Assembly (NCBI GenBank): GCA_037178675.1
Contig: JAYMGJ010000388.1
Location: 17,660 to 81,659, forward strand
DNA: 64,000 nt
Direction: 5' to 3'
Origin: Scleroderma bovista
Lineage: Eukaryota; Basidiomycota; Agaricomycetes; Boletales; Sclerodermataceae
Position numbers and translations under genes: made by a program. Below are positions 21,273-34,390 of the stretch, piece after piece; position 1 is the first letter of the stretch, and each line of letters begins with the position of its first letter. The notes beneath the pieces are model-generated. The model ran no database searches. It had not been told where the DNA came from and saw only the letters and a list, made by a program, of their open reading frames with translations.

Positions 21273-23306
21273 TCATATGTCATCCGATTCGTCAGAGCCC
21301 TCCGACTCACCCGCTCGATGTGCCCTGCGAGCATGCCCAGCTGTCCCGTGTCTGTTTCGCTAAAAAGGTCAAAACAGCCTAGTTAGCGATGGATGTGGCT
21401 CCAGCGGAATAGCAGAGGATCTCACTAGTGGCAGCTTTTGACCTTGATTGCCAAATGCAATGGACAAGGGGGTCGTATCTTTCCAGATACAGATCGTTAA
21501 AACCTTCTTTGTCAAATCGAGCTCCTACACGTTTGCATACCTGGCACTCCTGGAAACCGCTTGGCAGAGAAAACAATAAAGGGTTCTGTGAAGGTTTGTG
21601 CCAAAACGGGGGAAACGTTGGTGTGAACGCGAAGGGCACCTGACCCTGGTGTGGTCGACCTGCAAAGAGATGTGAACAGGTGAGTAAATGGGGAGAAGGC
21701 GTGCTTACTCTCCGACGTTCATCAAACGTAATCGGAGTCGGAAGGTCCCTGGTTGCACATGTTCGAGCAAAGGCAGATCATGTCATGGACGGGACAAACC
21801 TTCAGTGCGGACTGATAGGTCCTGGAAAAGAAAAAAAATTCCTGGCCTTCGGTGCTCGTCGAGCAGTCGGCAGGCGTTCGAAGAAAGCGGTCCGACGAGT
21901 GTACGAGTGTAGGAATGTCGTGAAGAAAATGGGTGCGCACTGGAGGGCGACGAGGACGATGACATGCTGTGGGCATAGTTGTGTTGGTGTTGATAACAGG
22001 TTGCTTGAGGGGACTGTTGTGGATGGACTGGTGAGCTGTACACTGTTGAATTGTCATAAGCTTGTCCTGTGATGCCATATTGTTCCTGTGGATATCTACT
22101 TTGACCTGGTGGTTGGTCAGAGGGAGAAGAGGACCGACATCATGTGTAAAGTTCACCTATGTCGAGAGGTGCGGGTGGATGAGGGCGAACTGAAGGCTCA
22201 GCTTCCTGGCCACCGTAGACACCGGCCGGCGGGTGCGTGGCTGGTGAGTACGATGAATCTGCTGGTGCCGACCAGCCCCGGAAATTGCTCGCATCATTTT
22301 CGGTGCGGAAGCCGGTTTGACTATGCCAGGCATCGCCTGCAGAAGCCGTCGGTATGCTATTTCGTGGAGCGCCACGAAGCATAGAATTATGAATATTGGA
22401 GCGGTCGGCTTGTCCAGGCGCGGCTGCCGAAGCGTAACTCCATCCGCTTGGAGAATCGGGTGAAGAGGCAAACGGACTTGACGCGGAATAAGTGATGGAA
22501 TCGGACATAGATGTTCCTGCCGTCACATATGGATAATTTGGGTTGTGGTATCCAGGAGTCGTCGCACTAGCCATCATAGGATTTACTGCGGACTAGATTG
22601 CGTGAATGGTGACAGCTAGAACGTGAGGTTTCCCAGATGCAGCAATGGGGACTGACCTGTTGATCCATCGAGATGCGGGAGGGTTCTGTAGCGGAACTTG
22701 GGGTGGAATGAGAAGAGGGCGGACTAGGATGTTCGCTGCGAGGAGAGGGGAGTGTTGGATTACTGCCTCGAAGCCTTTTCGATTTGTTGGCACCCACGGG
22801 AGCACAGCGGTCGGCCGGTGAGGAGGGGTGCATGACGAGGTTCATTTCTCGCACGCTGTCGGCCGACCAAAGGTCAACGGTGACAAGGAAAAAAGAACAG
22901 TCCACTTCGCTGGGAAGATTAGTCAGTGCAGAAATAGAGGACCAAAATGGCTCACGCCTACTCGACGTCCACAATAGAATTGTCCTCTCTTCGGACGATC
23001 ATTTTTGCCACGACGGCAGGAGCCAGCGGGCGACGATCCTGGCGACATGGTTATGAACGTGGCGACCAGGGGGGGAGGTGGTGTTAGCGCACCTTGTCAC
23101 CAAAGCCGCACATGCGGGCGCGAATGGGATGCTGTACCACCTCGAGGGAGTAGTGTCTGTAGAACGAACGGCATGAGAGGTGAAGACACGCGAGGGAACA
23201 TTCCTCACCTGCGGCCCGACCATTGCGACCAACAGCTGTTGCTGCGTACGTCGGTGTGCCGCAGGGAAACAGACTCGGCAGTGCTACGAGAGGCCAGCTT
23301 TTGCAT
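21273..23306 (-). CDS. velB: Velvet-domain regulator, VelB-like
   Basis: Fungal developmental regulator of the velvet family, which links light, development and secondary metabolism by binding DNA and pairing with VosA/VeA. Eight or so exons join to a velvet domain. The first part is HYSLEVVQHPIRARMCGFGD, then DRRPLAPAVVAKMIVRREDN and EVDCSFFLVTVDLWSAD. The second part is TRTLVGPLSSNACRLLDEHR, GIFFLFQDLSVRTEGTFRLR, VHTNVSPVLAQTFTEPFIVF and KRFPGVPDTTPLSIAFGNQG, ending QKLPLRNRH plus an acidic tail. The two halves are separated by a Ser/Pro/Tyr-rich insert of more than 200 residues. VelB proteins are known to carry an insert here, which is why I favour VelB over VosA. The start ATG 23306 is the least certain point. 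Confidence 0.85.
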
Positions 23307-24092
23307 GATCTTAGGGGGATGTGGAACTGGAAGAGCACTGGAAGACGGTAGCTTTAGGAGGTAGATGACCACAAACTGGACGCTCTGACACTTGGAAATG
23401 AGATAAGATAAGTGCGAGGATGGTGCGGAGGAATGAACGACGGGTCAGTGTGAGCCTGCAAAGGGTCGAGGAGACGAGGGACAGGGACTGTCATGGGGGG
23501 GTTAGTCGAGGTTGTGGGACGGGGGTATATAAGACGACGTGTACCTTGGAACTGGCTACTGAGTCATGGAATGCCGCGGATGGGGAGGAGGAGAGCTTGG
23601 TGTGGCACGGATCGCTTAGAATATTAAATTTTACGCTTGGTGTGTTGCAAGAATGATGACAACCAAGCAAGGGACGGCCTTGATTTGGTCTCTCAGCCTG
23701 TGATCTCGCTGATCGTTCGTGCAGCGTCGTCGCAGATCTCCACGCCGTTCCAGACGTAAACAGCTGCTTCCAGACAAGCCTTGGAATCACGACATTCAAT
23801 TATCTTCAGATTCCGTGAACCGGCCAGATGAAATCCTCGAGGCCGCCAGGCGATGGGGCGACAGAACTGACCCTCGCAGGATCTCATCACAGGATGCCGC
23901 ACACAAGGGCATCACATCACATCACGGCCTGGTCGACCCATTAGCTAAAAGTCTAATATGCACCCTAGCACGAGTGTACTCTTCCATTGCACGGCGGTGG
24001 GGACACACGGAAATGACCCAGGTGCCATATATGGCCCACTTTCCCACGCAGCCCCAGTCCTCCCGAGTGCACGCAGGATCGCTCTGCTGGCC
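23307..24092. other. Divergent intergenic region (velB-like / ArfGAP)
   Basis: About 790 bp between divergent starts. An open frame crosses 23719-24354 (+) but overlaps the ArfGAP start in another frame and has no domain. It probably holds both promoters and the leader of the velvet gene. Confidence 0.4.
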
Positions 24093-25525
24093 ATGGACCA
24101 GACAGCGGCGAAGAAGACGCTCCACGAGCTTATCAGGCGCGAGGACTTGGGAAACAGGGCCTGCGTCGATTGCGGAAACCCGAACCCCCAATGGGCCTCA
24201 GGTAAGTGGTCCCCGCACCGCATCCACAGTGTCACATTCTCAACTTATGCAGTCAGCTTTGCCATTTTCATCTGCCTGCAGTGCGCAGGAACGCACAGAG
24301 GCTTCGGCGTGCACGTCAGGTATTAGCCATCCCGACCAGCCGCCTATTGTATAACACCCCACCCCATCTCCAGCTTCGTCAGATCAGTCTCAATGGATAC
24401 CTGGCAGGCTGATCAGATCAAACGCATGCAGGTGTGTGTCCTTCGTGTCGCTGTGAATTACCCACACATCTCCGCGCATAGCTCGGGGGAAACGCGCCCT
24501 TCAGGCAATTTTTGCAATCCTACAGGCCCGCTGATCAAGGAGGGTACAAAGATGGTATGAATTCATCTGACATTTACCATTGCTGGGCTGCCACCCAGTA
24601 TCGCGAAAAGGTCTGTTCCATTCTCTCATGTCTTCCATTGTCACTTAGGTGCCCACAGCTCGACTGCGATATGGCAGGTCGGCCCTGGTCCCCCTCGGCT
24701 CCACCGGCTCCCAATTCGTGCCCCCCAACAAGACCAGCTTCTGCTCAAGGTCTCCGAAAGTCCCGCGCATCCACGCGCAGCCCTGCCGTCGGTTCTTCAG
24801 CGAGTTCCCCCCTCAACCGCTCTGCACCTCAGCCCTCGTCTGACCCCACCCGTACTGATCAGAAATCCGCTAACGAAGCCTACTTTGCTGCACTCGGTCA
24901 GGCGAATGCCGCCCGCTCAGAAGACTTGCCCCCCTCAAAAGGGGGCCGTTATCAAGGGTTTGGAAACACCCCCTTACCACCGTCTGCGTCCCATCATCCA
25001 TCTTTCAGTCTGACCTCTGCCGCCGCTCCGTCACTGGCTGACTTGCAGGAAAATCCCGCAGCCGCTCTTACCAAGGGGTGGTCACTGTTATCCGCAGCCG
25101 TGGTTGGTGCATCACGTGTCTTAACGGAAAATGTCATTCAGCCTGGCATGGAACGTGTCAAGGACCCTAATCTTCAGGCAAGTGTTCGCGGGTACGTATC
25201 CGAGGCACAGCGACGTGCACAGGCCGCTGGCCAGTCTGCCAACGAATGGTCCAAGACACAATTTGGTGTTGATGTTGCCGATCAAGTGGGAGGTGTGATG
25301 GGTGCAGTCAGGGACACACTTGGTTCTGGACCTCGGGGCATGGGATATGATCCCCTTACTATCGACAATGAGGCTGAAGCGTCTGGACGGTACCATGATG
25401 ACACAGATGACCTTTTCTACGAATGCACCAATTCTGTGTCGAGCCCGACACAGCTTACGCCGCAACCCTCAATCACTCCGGCTACTAAAAAGGATGATGA
25501 TTGGGATGATTGGAAAGAATTTTGA
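24093..25525 (+). CDS. ADP-ribosylation factor GTPase-activating protein (ArfGAP1/Gcs1-like)
   Basis: Stimulates GTP hydrolysis by Arf1 and so drives COPI coat release at the Golgi. The N-terminal ArfGAP zinc finger is split over four exons: CVDCGNPNPQWASVSFAIFI then CLQCAGTHRGFGVHVSFVRS. This gives the C-x2-C-x16-C-x2-C ligands and the catalytic Arg in the HRGFGVH segment. SVSMDTWQADQIKRMQLGGN follows, ending in YREK. The long last exon is Ser/Pro-rich and then carries an amphipathic, ALPS-like region (LTKGWSLLSAAVVGASRVLT). It ends with an acidic-aromatic KKDDDWDDWKEF tail, which in Gcs1/ArfGAP1 relatives contacts coat proteins. The start is ATG 24093 in good context. Confidence 0.93.
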
Positions 25526-25765
25526 ATACATCCATGTTTGTTATCTGTGTCTCTGCGGTTAGATATCTCTGATAGACAGTCATTCCTATCAATCGACCCT
25601 ATGTGGTACAATACCCAAACCTTACATAACGATAAGTTCCGTTCCGGGGTCCGTACCCCGCGCTGTTCCATTGTCTGGTGGACATGCTACACGGTAACGT
25701 CCTCACTACTCTCCTGCCGTCAGATACGCGTTGGTCTCCCTGAACTGATCGCTCGCTGCTAAAGA

Positions 25766-28153
25766 ATGTTACCGAGAACCACCACTTGTATGAACACTCT
25801 GAGACGATGTACTAGAAGGAAGTTGCATCATGCATCCGTTATCCCATCCCTGGTTTCTGCATCATCCCCCGAGTTCTGTAAGAGAGCAGAAAGCATGGAC
25901 ACCCTCGTGGCGGACTTGCAGACCAAGCTAGCGCACGCCAGACAAGGGGGTGGCCCGAAGGCCGCAGAACGAATGCAGAGTAAAGGCAAGAGGCTTCCCA
26001 GGGAACGGTGAGCTCTTACCGCCGCCGATGACGCATTGAATTATGAACCGCAGACGACGTTTCATGGAGATTGTCCTTGCTTCTTGACCCGAACACGCCT
26101 TTCTTGGAGCTCTCCCCGTTGGCCGCACATGACGTTTATCCTGGAGAGAATATTCCAGGAGCTGGAATCATCACCGGAATCGGACGAGTAGCTGGTAGAG
26201 AATGTATGATAGTCGTCAACGATGCAACAGTCAAAGGAGGGTCGTATTATCCTTTGACGGCGAGTTCATTATTCCACCAACATGACAATATGGCTGATCG
26301 TGACGGTCCGAAACAGGTCAAGAAACACATCCGTGCACAGGAAATCGCACGAGAAAATCGACTACCATGTATCTACGTTGGTAGGTGTTCTCCTTATCTT
26401 CCCCGTCTCGTCCTCGACCGATCACAACCTTCTAGTGGAATCTGGAGGGGCAGCTCTGCCACACCAAGCCAACGTGTGGCATTTATTTCCGGCTTTAGAA
26501 TGGCTGTCATAAGCTCATTTTGAAACAGGTCTTCCCAGATAGGGATCACTTTGGCCGAATATTCTACAACATGGTAGCTCACCGATCTCCGTCCTGTTGC
26601 CCTTCTTCGCATTGATTGTCCTTCGAAGGCACAAATGTCTGCTCTTGGCATACCGCAAATAGCTTCTGTGCACGGCATATCTGTAGCCGGTGGGACTGTC
26701 TTCTCCGCCTTTTACACGTCCCATGTGGGCTGAGTTCGGCGTATTCCAGGTGGTGCCTATGTGCCTGCCATGGCAGATGAAAATATTATTGTACGCGAGC
26801 AAGGGCGCATTTTTCTTGCCGGTCCCCCGTTGGTCAAGGCCGCAACGGGCGAAGAGATCGACGAAGAGACCCTGGGAGGCGGTCAGATGCACTCTTCCGA
26901 GAGCGGCGTGACGGACCACCTCGCAAGAGATGATGAGCACGCAATCGCTATTGCCAGAGGCATCGTCGGTGATCTTGGTGCTGCTGGCGGCAGTGCTGTT
27001 CCTGTAAGAAGCCCCCCTGATGCACTGTATTTTTTTTTCCTCATCTTGAACGGGAACAATAATAGCCAATGGCTTTTTCAGAAGCTCCGCTCTACCCTCC
27101 ATCAGAACTACATGGAATAGTCGGCACGGAGCCTCGGCAACCATTTGACATGCGAGATGTTATTGCTCGCATCGTCGATGGCAGTCGTTTCAGGGAATTC
27201 AAGAAGGAGTACGGGCCCACCATTGTTACCGTGAGAACACTTGACTTTCATCTTATTAATGCAATGCTCATTAGAGAGACCTCTCAGGGATTTGCACATA
27301 TCCTCGGGTATGAAGTGGGAATAATAGCTAACAATGGGATCCTGTTCTCCCCTTCAGCACTCAAGGCAACGCATTTTATCCAGCTGTGCTCCCAGCGTCA
27401 GATACCATTATTATTCCTTGTGAACGTTACAGGTGAGCGATTGTAAATTTACTACCAGATCTAGGGTTCACCGCGCGACAGGGTACATGGTTGGATCGAA
27501 AGCCGAGAAAGGAGGTATTGCCAAAGATGGCGCCAAGATGGTTCGCGCTGTAGCATGTGCCAACGTTCCCAAGTTTACAGTGATCGTTGGCGGCAGTTTT
27601 GGTGCGGGAAACTATGGTATGTGGTGATTCTATGATTAGTATTGCAAAATGATAGAGACCTGTGTTCAGGGATGGCGGGTCGTGCAGTAAGTCGATAATT
27701 GGTATTCGCTACCCTGGCCTCATTGTCGCTAGTATTCACCGCGTTTCCTGTGGATGTGGCCTGTAAGTCCCTTTTGCAGACCCGCATGGACGGAGCTCAT
27801 TCGATCTGTCAGAATGCCAAGGTATCTGTCATGGGCTCAGGCCAGCTCTCCCAAGTTATGGCTACGGTCTCAAGGTTGGCAGAATCGGTTGTGTGAAGCA
27901 AGTCCATGGACTCACCTAAAACAGGGATCCGAGCCAGCATGCGTCGCTAAAGGCGGAGATCGAGTCGCAGTCGACGGCGCTTTATTCTACTGCTCGCCTC
28001 TGGGATGATGGAATAATTCAGCCAACAGACACGCGCGACGTAGTGGGCCTGGGACTTGCGCTTGCTGCTAGAGGGCGAGTAGACACGCATGGTTTAGGAC
28101 ATACCCATCCGACGACACAGTGGGAGGGGGGCTTTGGTGTTTTCCGTATGTAG
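25766..28153 (+). CDS. MCCC2: Methylcrotonoyl-CoA carboxylase beta subunit, mitochondrial
   Basis: Carboxyltransferase subunit of the biotin enzyme in leucine breakdown. About a dozen exons. The N-terminus is Arg/Ser-rich ([20 protein letters not shown]), a likely mitochondrial presequence. Family blocks appear in order: [52 protein letters not shown] joined to [128 protein letters not shown] and the end GGFGVFRM. One intron (26260-26316) has a GC donor. The gene starts 240 bp after the ArfGAP stop and is followed 149 bp later by MLH3 on the same strand; nothing suggests co-transcription. Confidence 0.96.
26260..26316 (+). other. GC-AG intron in the MCC beta gene
   Basis: Starts GCGAGT and ends ACAG, 57 nt. 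Removing it joins SYYPLT to VKKHIRAQ exactly as in the protein family. The intron is a multiple of three and stop-free, so its retention would add 19 residues in frame. Confidence 0.7.
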
Positions 28154-28302
28154 CTACTACGCCGTCAGAAGCAATTGAAGATACAATGTATTGTCGACAC
28201 CTCTGCACTGAAGTTTGCATTGTTTGAGATTGTGCGAAGCGTTCACGACCAGTGCACACGAACATCTGAGTGGCACACGACTGTCTCTCTTGTAACCCGA
28301 CC

Positions 28303-31300
28303 ATGGAGTCAGACAGGTCACCCCTGAATCGACTGTCCGCAGAGACTCGTGCCAAGCTGCGCTCGACACAAATCCTAACATCACTTTCACAAGTTGTTTC
28401 TGAACTGTTGCAGAATTCCATCGATTCTGGGGCGTCGCAGATTGACATTGGAGTGGATTGCGAGAACTGGTCCTGCTGGGTCCGAGATAATGGGTCGGGC
28501 TTCTCGAAGGATGGCCTAGCTCAAATCGCAAAGGCTTCTGAGAACAGTCGATACGGTATGTCCTGCACCTTTCTCGTCGCTAGTGTCGATACCAAGCACT
28601 TGGCTTTCTTGCAGTAAGCTCAAAAGCAAGTACTCCTGCCTCATTGGAATCTGTCTCCACACTTGGCTTCCGTGGAGAAGGTACCTGTCACAATTGGTTT
28701 GCAACGTGGATTTCTCTAAACCTTGTACAATGGCAGCTTTGTCCTCTGTGGCGGATCTCTGCTGCCTGGAGATCGCATCTCGCACAGCGAGGTCACGGGA
28801 GAGCTGGTCCATTATTCTGAAGGTGCGTGGTCGAGATAGAAACTTTTCTTGGAAGCAACACTGAATCATAACAGGGTGGCCAATTCCTGTACGCTGGTCC
28901 TTCGATTCGTTGGCGAAGGGAATCTGCGGGAACGGTCGTTAGCGTTCGTGATGCCTTCTTTAACGTTAGTGCAGAAAATTTATGCGGTCCCCGTTGCTCT
29001 GTACTGATTAGACGCTAGCTCCCTATCCGTCGCTTGTCCCACCTTTCATCAAGCAAAACAATCGAAACGATCCGGCAAGAAATTGAATCGTATGCGCTTG
29101 TTTTTCCGGGCATATCATTTTCTCTGGAAGATGCGGGCAAACACGAGGGCAACAGCAAGCAGTCTTATATTCTCAAAATACCGAAGGTGATTTGTTTACC
29201 ATATTCTAGCACGGGGCGGCCGCATCTCAGCTTCTCCCGATCAAGACTCGTTCCACTTTAGCTGCATTTCGTCACCTGTATGGCCGTGCCCTCACAGAGG
29301 AAAGTGCATTTACGTTTCATTGCTGTGTGGGGTTTTTACGAAACTGCAACATCCAGCATGTCGAAGAAATAGATAGCGTATCTGGGGAAGTTAGGATAGA
29401 TGGGTTTGTATCGCTCGTGGGTGCTCATACAAAGGTCCTTCTTTTCTGTAATAGAAGCTCTCCGGATCTCACAGACTGTTTTGGACAGGCACATCAATTT
29501 TTATGTGCGCAGTATGCAATATTTGATATCCATCGCTCACGTTTGCCCTACACAGATATCAATAAGCACCCGGTCTCATACTGTGACCTTCACAAACTAA
29601 TCGACCTTCGATTCTCCTCGAGTTCTTTTGCAAAACATGTAACGAATTACGTTGGTGTTTCTAATTTTATTTATCAGCTCGTTTTCAGGCCTATGATGAA
29701 GAAGGGGAGACCAGCTTGCGACCAGGTTGCTATTGTGGTATATTTTGGACTGTGTGGCTGCTCACATTCTCCAGGTGTTCGCCGGTCTCCTCGTAAAGGT
29801 GAGAAGAGGCCGATATACGTCCTCAACTTGACTATTCCCCCGCGAAATATCGATAATTGTCTCGAGCCAGCCAAAACGGCCACTCTAATTAATGTATGGA
29901 CTGCATGATTCCACAAAGCAGTCGCTAACTGTAATTTGTAGAATAAAGATATTGTCACAGCTTTCCTTTCTTCCTTGATTCAGTCGTTCCTGGTCCGTCA
30001 TGGTTTTGCACCTGGTGTGGGAGAGAATAGTACCAGCGGGAACTCAAGGAAGAAGCGGAAACTGGCTGAGGCACCTTTGATCACTGAACACAGCACATTT
30101 GGTGATATCCCGCTACAAACCGAGCCGAGCAAACGTGGGAGGAGTGCTACACCTGCATTATTCATCCGGCCGGTGAAGTGGCAACTGTTTATGTTCACAA
30201 TCGAAAAATTGACACTCACTCTAGGAAGATATGTCTGTGGAGGCAAACTGGGAGGATCCTTCTACCGGGCAAACTTTCGTCATAAACCAACGGACCGGAA
30301 ATTCTTACCCTCGCCTCCGAGGAGTGGGCAACGTTGAACCAATCGGCATTAGTTCCAGTGGTCTCATGAGAGGCAATACAACGCTCAGAGAGGGTGAGAA
30401 CACTGATGAGGGGGACGATGTTCCTGGTTGGTTGCAAGAAGTGTTGGAAGTGCGTTCGCATCCCACGTTCCAACTCGACTGTCTGACATCCTCCAAAAGG
30501 CGAATGACGCCTATGTAATCAAAGAACCGAAAATACCTGCGTTGCTCTTATCCCTGAATCAGAGTGCAGATGATCGGAGCTATCTTGCCCAAATTCACGC
30601 GTGTCACTCTCAGCCAGGCAAGCCTAGCCAATATCTTCGACCCACTATACCGAATTCTGCTGTGTCCCATGTACGGTTCCGCAAAGAAGACTTGCAGACA
30701 GCGTGTGCCATAAGCCAAGTGGACCGAAAGTTCGTTGCCTGTCTCATTGGTGTTGATCATCGATCCACAGAGAGAAGCGAAGCACTTCGCGAAGGAGCTG
30801 ACAAACACATAGACGGCAAAACACTTGTCTTAGTTGACCAACACGCTGCGGATGAGCGGGTACGAGTGGAGCGTTTCCTGAGAACAATATGCAATGGATT
30901 CCTGTGCCACCATGATGGGCATGGTGGCGTCGAGATGATGCAACTGTCTCCGCCGGTCCCGGTTTTACTCACATGTCGCGAGGCTTCTCGATTATCACAA
31001 GTCCTGGCTTATCAGAAAGCGTTTGAGTCGTGGGGTTTTCGCTTTGGTGGTTTGAAGAGCGTGGCAATCACAGAAGGGACTGACCTGGGCGTTCATGAAG
31101 ATACTGCGTACACTCAAATCTTTGTGACGGCCATCCCCGAGGTCGTATCTGACAAGGTCGGTACTATAATTGGCGCATCGACTGTTCTCACTCTGGGACA
31201 GTTGTTGTCTGGAAGCGAACTGAGAGAGCTCATCAAGGGCTACCTTGGTGCCTTGGAGAACGAGTTGGATAACTTTGATATACCTTCACAGTCGAATCCA

Positions 31301-31742
31301 GGTGACCATGAAATGGAAACGCGTTGGGTGAAGGCTTTGCGATGGTGTCCGAGAGTGTTACTCGACCTGATCAACTCCAAGGCATGTCGGGGTGCGTGAT
31401 ATACCAGCACAGCTGGCCCACTCACCTGACTCTAAGGTCCAGGCGCTATCATGTTCAATGACCCGTTGAGCCTCGAACAATGTCAACGACTCATTAAGCA
31501 ACTTTCTGTCACGGCATTTCCATTTCAGTGTGCTCACGGCAGGTGCGTAAACCTTTATTAACACCCTGTGGGTGTCGAGTGGCTGACGCGATGACATTTC
31601 ATTTGTCTGGCCGCGTGGCTGATACGGACCAATTCCGCACTTCGTCCCAAGGCCGTCACTTGTACCGTTGACCCACCTAGCTTCCCAGGTGGAAGGGCGC
31701 AGAGCATCGGTGGTGGAGTGGGAGAGAGTATCCACCTTATGA
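28303..31742 (+). CDS. MLH3: DNA mismatch-repair/meiotic crossover protein MLH3 (MutL family)
   Basis: MutL homologue that pairs with MLH1 as an endonuclease in meiotic crossover and mismatch repair. About 16 short introns. The N-terminal GHKL ATPase has [20 protein letters not shown] (motif I), VRDNGSGF (motif II) and [15 protein letters not shown] (motif III). The C-terminal domain carries the metal-binding endonuclease motif [14 protein letters not shown]. It ends with ACRG joined to [12 protein letters not shown], then FPFQCAHGR joined to PSLVPL; 'FND' and 'CAHGRPS' are MLH3-like rather than PMS-like. A middle frame jump at 30449-30500 is resolved by a 51-nt GTGCGT..AAAAG intron with a perfect CTGAC branch site, so the gene appears intact. 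Confidence 0.9.
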
Positions 31743-31874
31743 ATCATCACCATCCGTACTTGTATCTTGTGATACTTCGACGGGTTTGCACTACAAGGAA
31801 AATCAAGAACAAGAAATAGCCAATGCATGGGTGTAAATATACTCCGGATCTGCTTATACTCTATTGTATCGGCC

Positions 31875-34354
31875 TTAATTTTTTCTCTCCACACTGACCT
31901 CCCCCACTTCTTTTGTCACACCTGTATTTGAGCTACAACCCTCGTCACCTCCATTGATGTTCCGTACAGGGCCAGTAAACCAGTGTATGCCCCCGTACAC
32001 AGGGAAGTAGTACCATACTATAGACAATGTGAGGACACCGCCAAGGACGACGACGGTGTAGTTCATGTCGGTCACAGTCGTGCTGGGAGTGGCAGGGAAC
32101 AGGAAGACCACGTTCATGAATGTCATGAACAGTACTGCAATCACCGATATCGGAAGGCTCTGCATCGGTGTTCGGGAGATCAGCCTCCCAAGAACACGAG
32201 AAAGAGCGACTCACAAGTGGGCCAAGGCAGAAAGGGCCAGGCTTGAAGTTATTATCACCCAACCAACGCGAAGCAATAGGGATAATGTAGGCAATATAGA
32301 GAGCATTCACGGTTACCGAGAAGATCGCATTGATTGCTTGCGTGCCTGCGAATGACAGGAGGCCCAGCAGTCCCGCTGTGATGATGACAAACCAGACAGC
32401 ATTGACAGGAGTGCGAGTGTACTTGTTCACTCGCGAGAGAATGCTCGAGAAAGGGAGCACAGCGTCTCGAGAAAATGCGAAGGCTTGCCGGGATGCTGCG
32501 ACAACCTTACGGGAATCATTGTCGAGAACAAAAACAAGTACTATAACATTCCTACCAAGCTGAAACCCATCATGTACCTGGGTAGTAAAATTCAATGTCA
32601 GCAGAGCGGAGGAGGAGAATGACATACTGTGCAATCACTACGAACGACCAGAGTGCAAGCGTGCCTCTCTGTCCAAAGCGACTAAAGAGAATCGTGGCCA
32701 TGGGCTGGCCAATTGGGCTGTTAAGGATATTCTCGGTATTGGTATCCATGCAAAAGGTAAGGGAGAGATTAATGGCTGGCATTCATAGGAGTATCAGCAA
32801 GGTGATGTGCATGGCATGGCATAGTGGTGCACACCCCATCCGAGTAGACCAGCAATGAACTCTGAACTAACCTAGATATCTAAGTACGATCAAAAAGGAA
32901 GTATGTAGCTTACAATTGCCCAAGGGACAGCAACGGCTGCATTCGAGGCTTCTTCACTGATATGAACACTCGCGTCAACCCCAGCTGTATAATTGGTCGC
33001 CATTCCATTGAGCACTAAAGTAGAAAAGCGAAATGGCTACGAACCGATCGACCAGAGGGGGTAAATGAGGGAAAGAATGAATGAAAAGCCGTTGGGCCAA
33101 CCATTCACTGTCGCACAGGCCTGTCCAGTTAGTGTCTTAAAACCGACGTTGAAAATGAACACCATCACAGTTCTCGAAGGTTCCAAGCGCGTAACTGGAT
33201 TTATTCACGCTCTGTTTTTTAGTTACGATTGGAAGCCCAATAATTACAACTAAACAGAGGCTTCAACGAATGTCAAAGAACATATCAATAACTCGGAGGA
33301 GTGCACACCAGATATTGATAGCAATGTAGAGTTTTTGCACCCTTGCTATGACGGCGGTTGTGAGGCAACACACCAAAGCATGAGAAAGAAGGACTGTAAC
33401 AAATATGCCACTAGTGATTGTTTGAAGGTTAGTCAGTGGAAAATGGATTAATAAGAAGCGTGACGCACAAAGTCTGCGCATTGGTAGTGACGTATGTTTC
33501 TCCCGAGCCAATGCTAGCCGCTGCAGTGATTTGGACAGCACAACCCCAATCGACGGAGGCTGCAGACCATAACATCATCATTATTAATAACGAGAAGTCA
33601 ACAAGTTCACATCCAGGAGCGACGTGTCGGCGCGAACGGTGCTGAGCCTGTTTATTTGGTTGGCAGATAATACACATCACTCACCGAGCCCGCTAATGTA
33701 GCCTATAGTGTTCGCGTCTGCCAGCCAAAAGTCAAAGACAAATACGCACACATTTCGCGAGAGACAGGAGAAGACTTACAGCCGACTATCCAAGAAAGTA
33801 GGTTTCGCCAGCGAGGTGAGGCAAAGGTGTGGGTCCAGTAATAAACCTTGTAGCGAGTCAAAATAAATACACAGATTATGAACTCCACTTACGCCCCCTG
33901 CTGTGGGCGCCGCAGAAGCCAGTTCGGCAATGGACATGCCGATGCACAGGACAAATAAGGATGCCACAACCCACTGCAAGATGGGGAGACTAGAATATCA
34001 TAATTCTGCAGGTACCAACAAAGACGAGGCTACGTACCCCCCACACCATGGAAACAGGACCACCATTTGGCAAACCATAAACAAGGACCGACCTGCAAGT
34101 AAGCAGTCAATTTGAAACAAACAGGAAATCTGCATATAGTCAACGCACGTCATGGACGGGAACAAGCCAACTACACTGAATGCCAACCCAAACACCTATG
34201 TAGATCCGCGTGAAAGAGATAAAAGAGCTGCTGCTCACTAAAAGTGAAGACTACACACCTCCAGAGGAGTGAATGCACGCTTGAACTCTTGCTTGTACCC
34301 GAGTCGAGCAAGTAGCTCTTCATCTCGTCTCACTATCTCATCCCTTCTGGACAT
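31875..34354 (-). CDS. APC-family amino-acid/choline-type permease (left copy)
   Basis: Plasma-membrane transporter of the amino acid-polyamine-organocation superfamily, AAT/GABA-choline permease group. About 14 introns; all exons join in frame to roughly 540 residues. The start is MSRRDEIVRRDEELLARLGY, then FSVVGLFPSM, SVLVYGLPNGGPVSMVWGW, CIGMSIAELASAAPTAGG, YYWTHTFASPRWRNLLSWIV, TIGYISGL, DWGCAVQITAAASI, LNGWPNGFSFILSLIYPLWS and EEASNAAVAVPWAI. NSPIGQPMATILFSRFGQRG, AASRQAFAFSRDAVLPFS and GIHWFTGPVRNI follow toward the end. Many hydrophobic spans fit 12 membrane helices. It ends 132 bp from the convergent MLH3 stop. Substrate not predictable from sequence. A close paralogue lies head-to-head at 35936-38394. 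Confidence 0.88.
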
Positions 34355-34390
34355 GTTTCGTCTGCAAAGGCCTAGAGGAAAGAATTTCGC

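Noticed and set aside
21722..22577. Two separate velvet-related genes
   Set aside because: The halves complement each other and join in frame through a GTGAAC..CCAG intron; one VelB-like gene explains both.
23719..24354. 211-codon frame overlapping the ArfGAP first exon
   Set aside because: Overlaps a certain exon in another frame and starts upstream in promoter sequence.
27640..27960. Apparent breaks at the 3' end of MCC beta
   Set aside because: Four short introns restore a continuous family-like C-terminus ending GVFRM.
30428..30520. Apparent frameshift in MLH3
   Set aside because: A 51-nt GTGCGT..AAAAG intron with a CTGAC branch site joins the two frames, so no mutation is needed.
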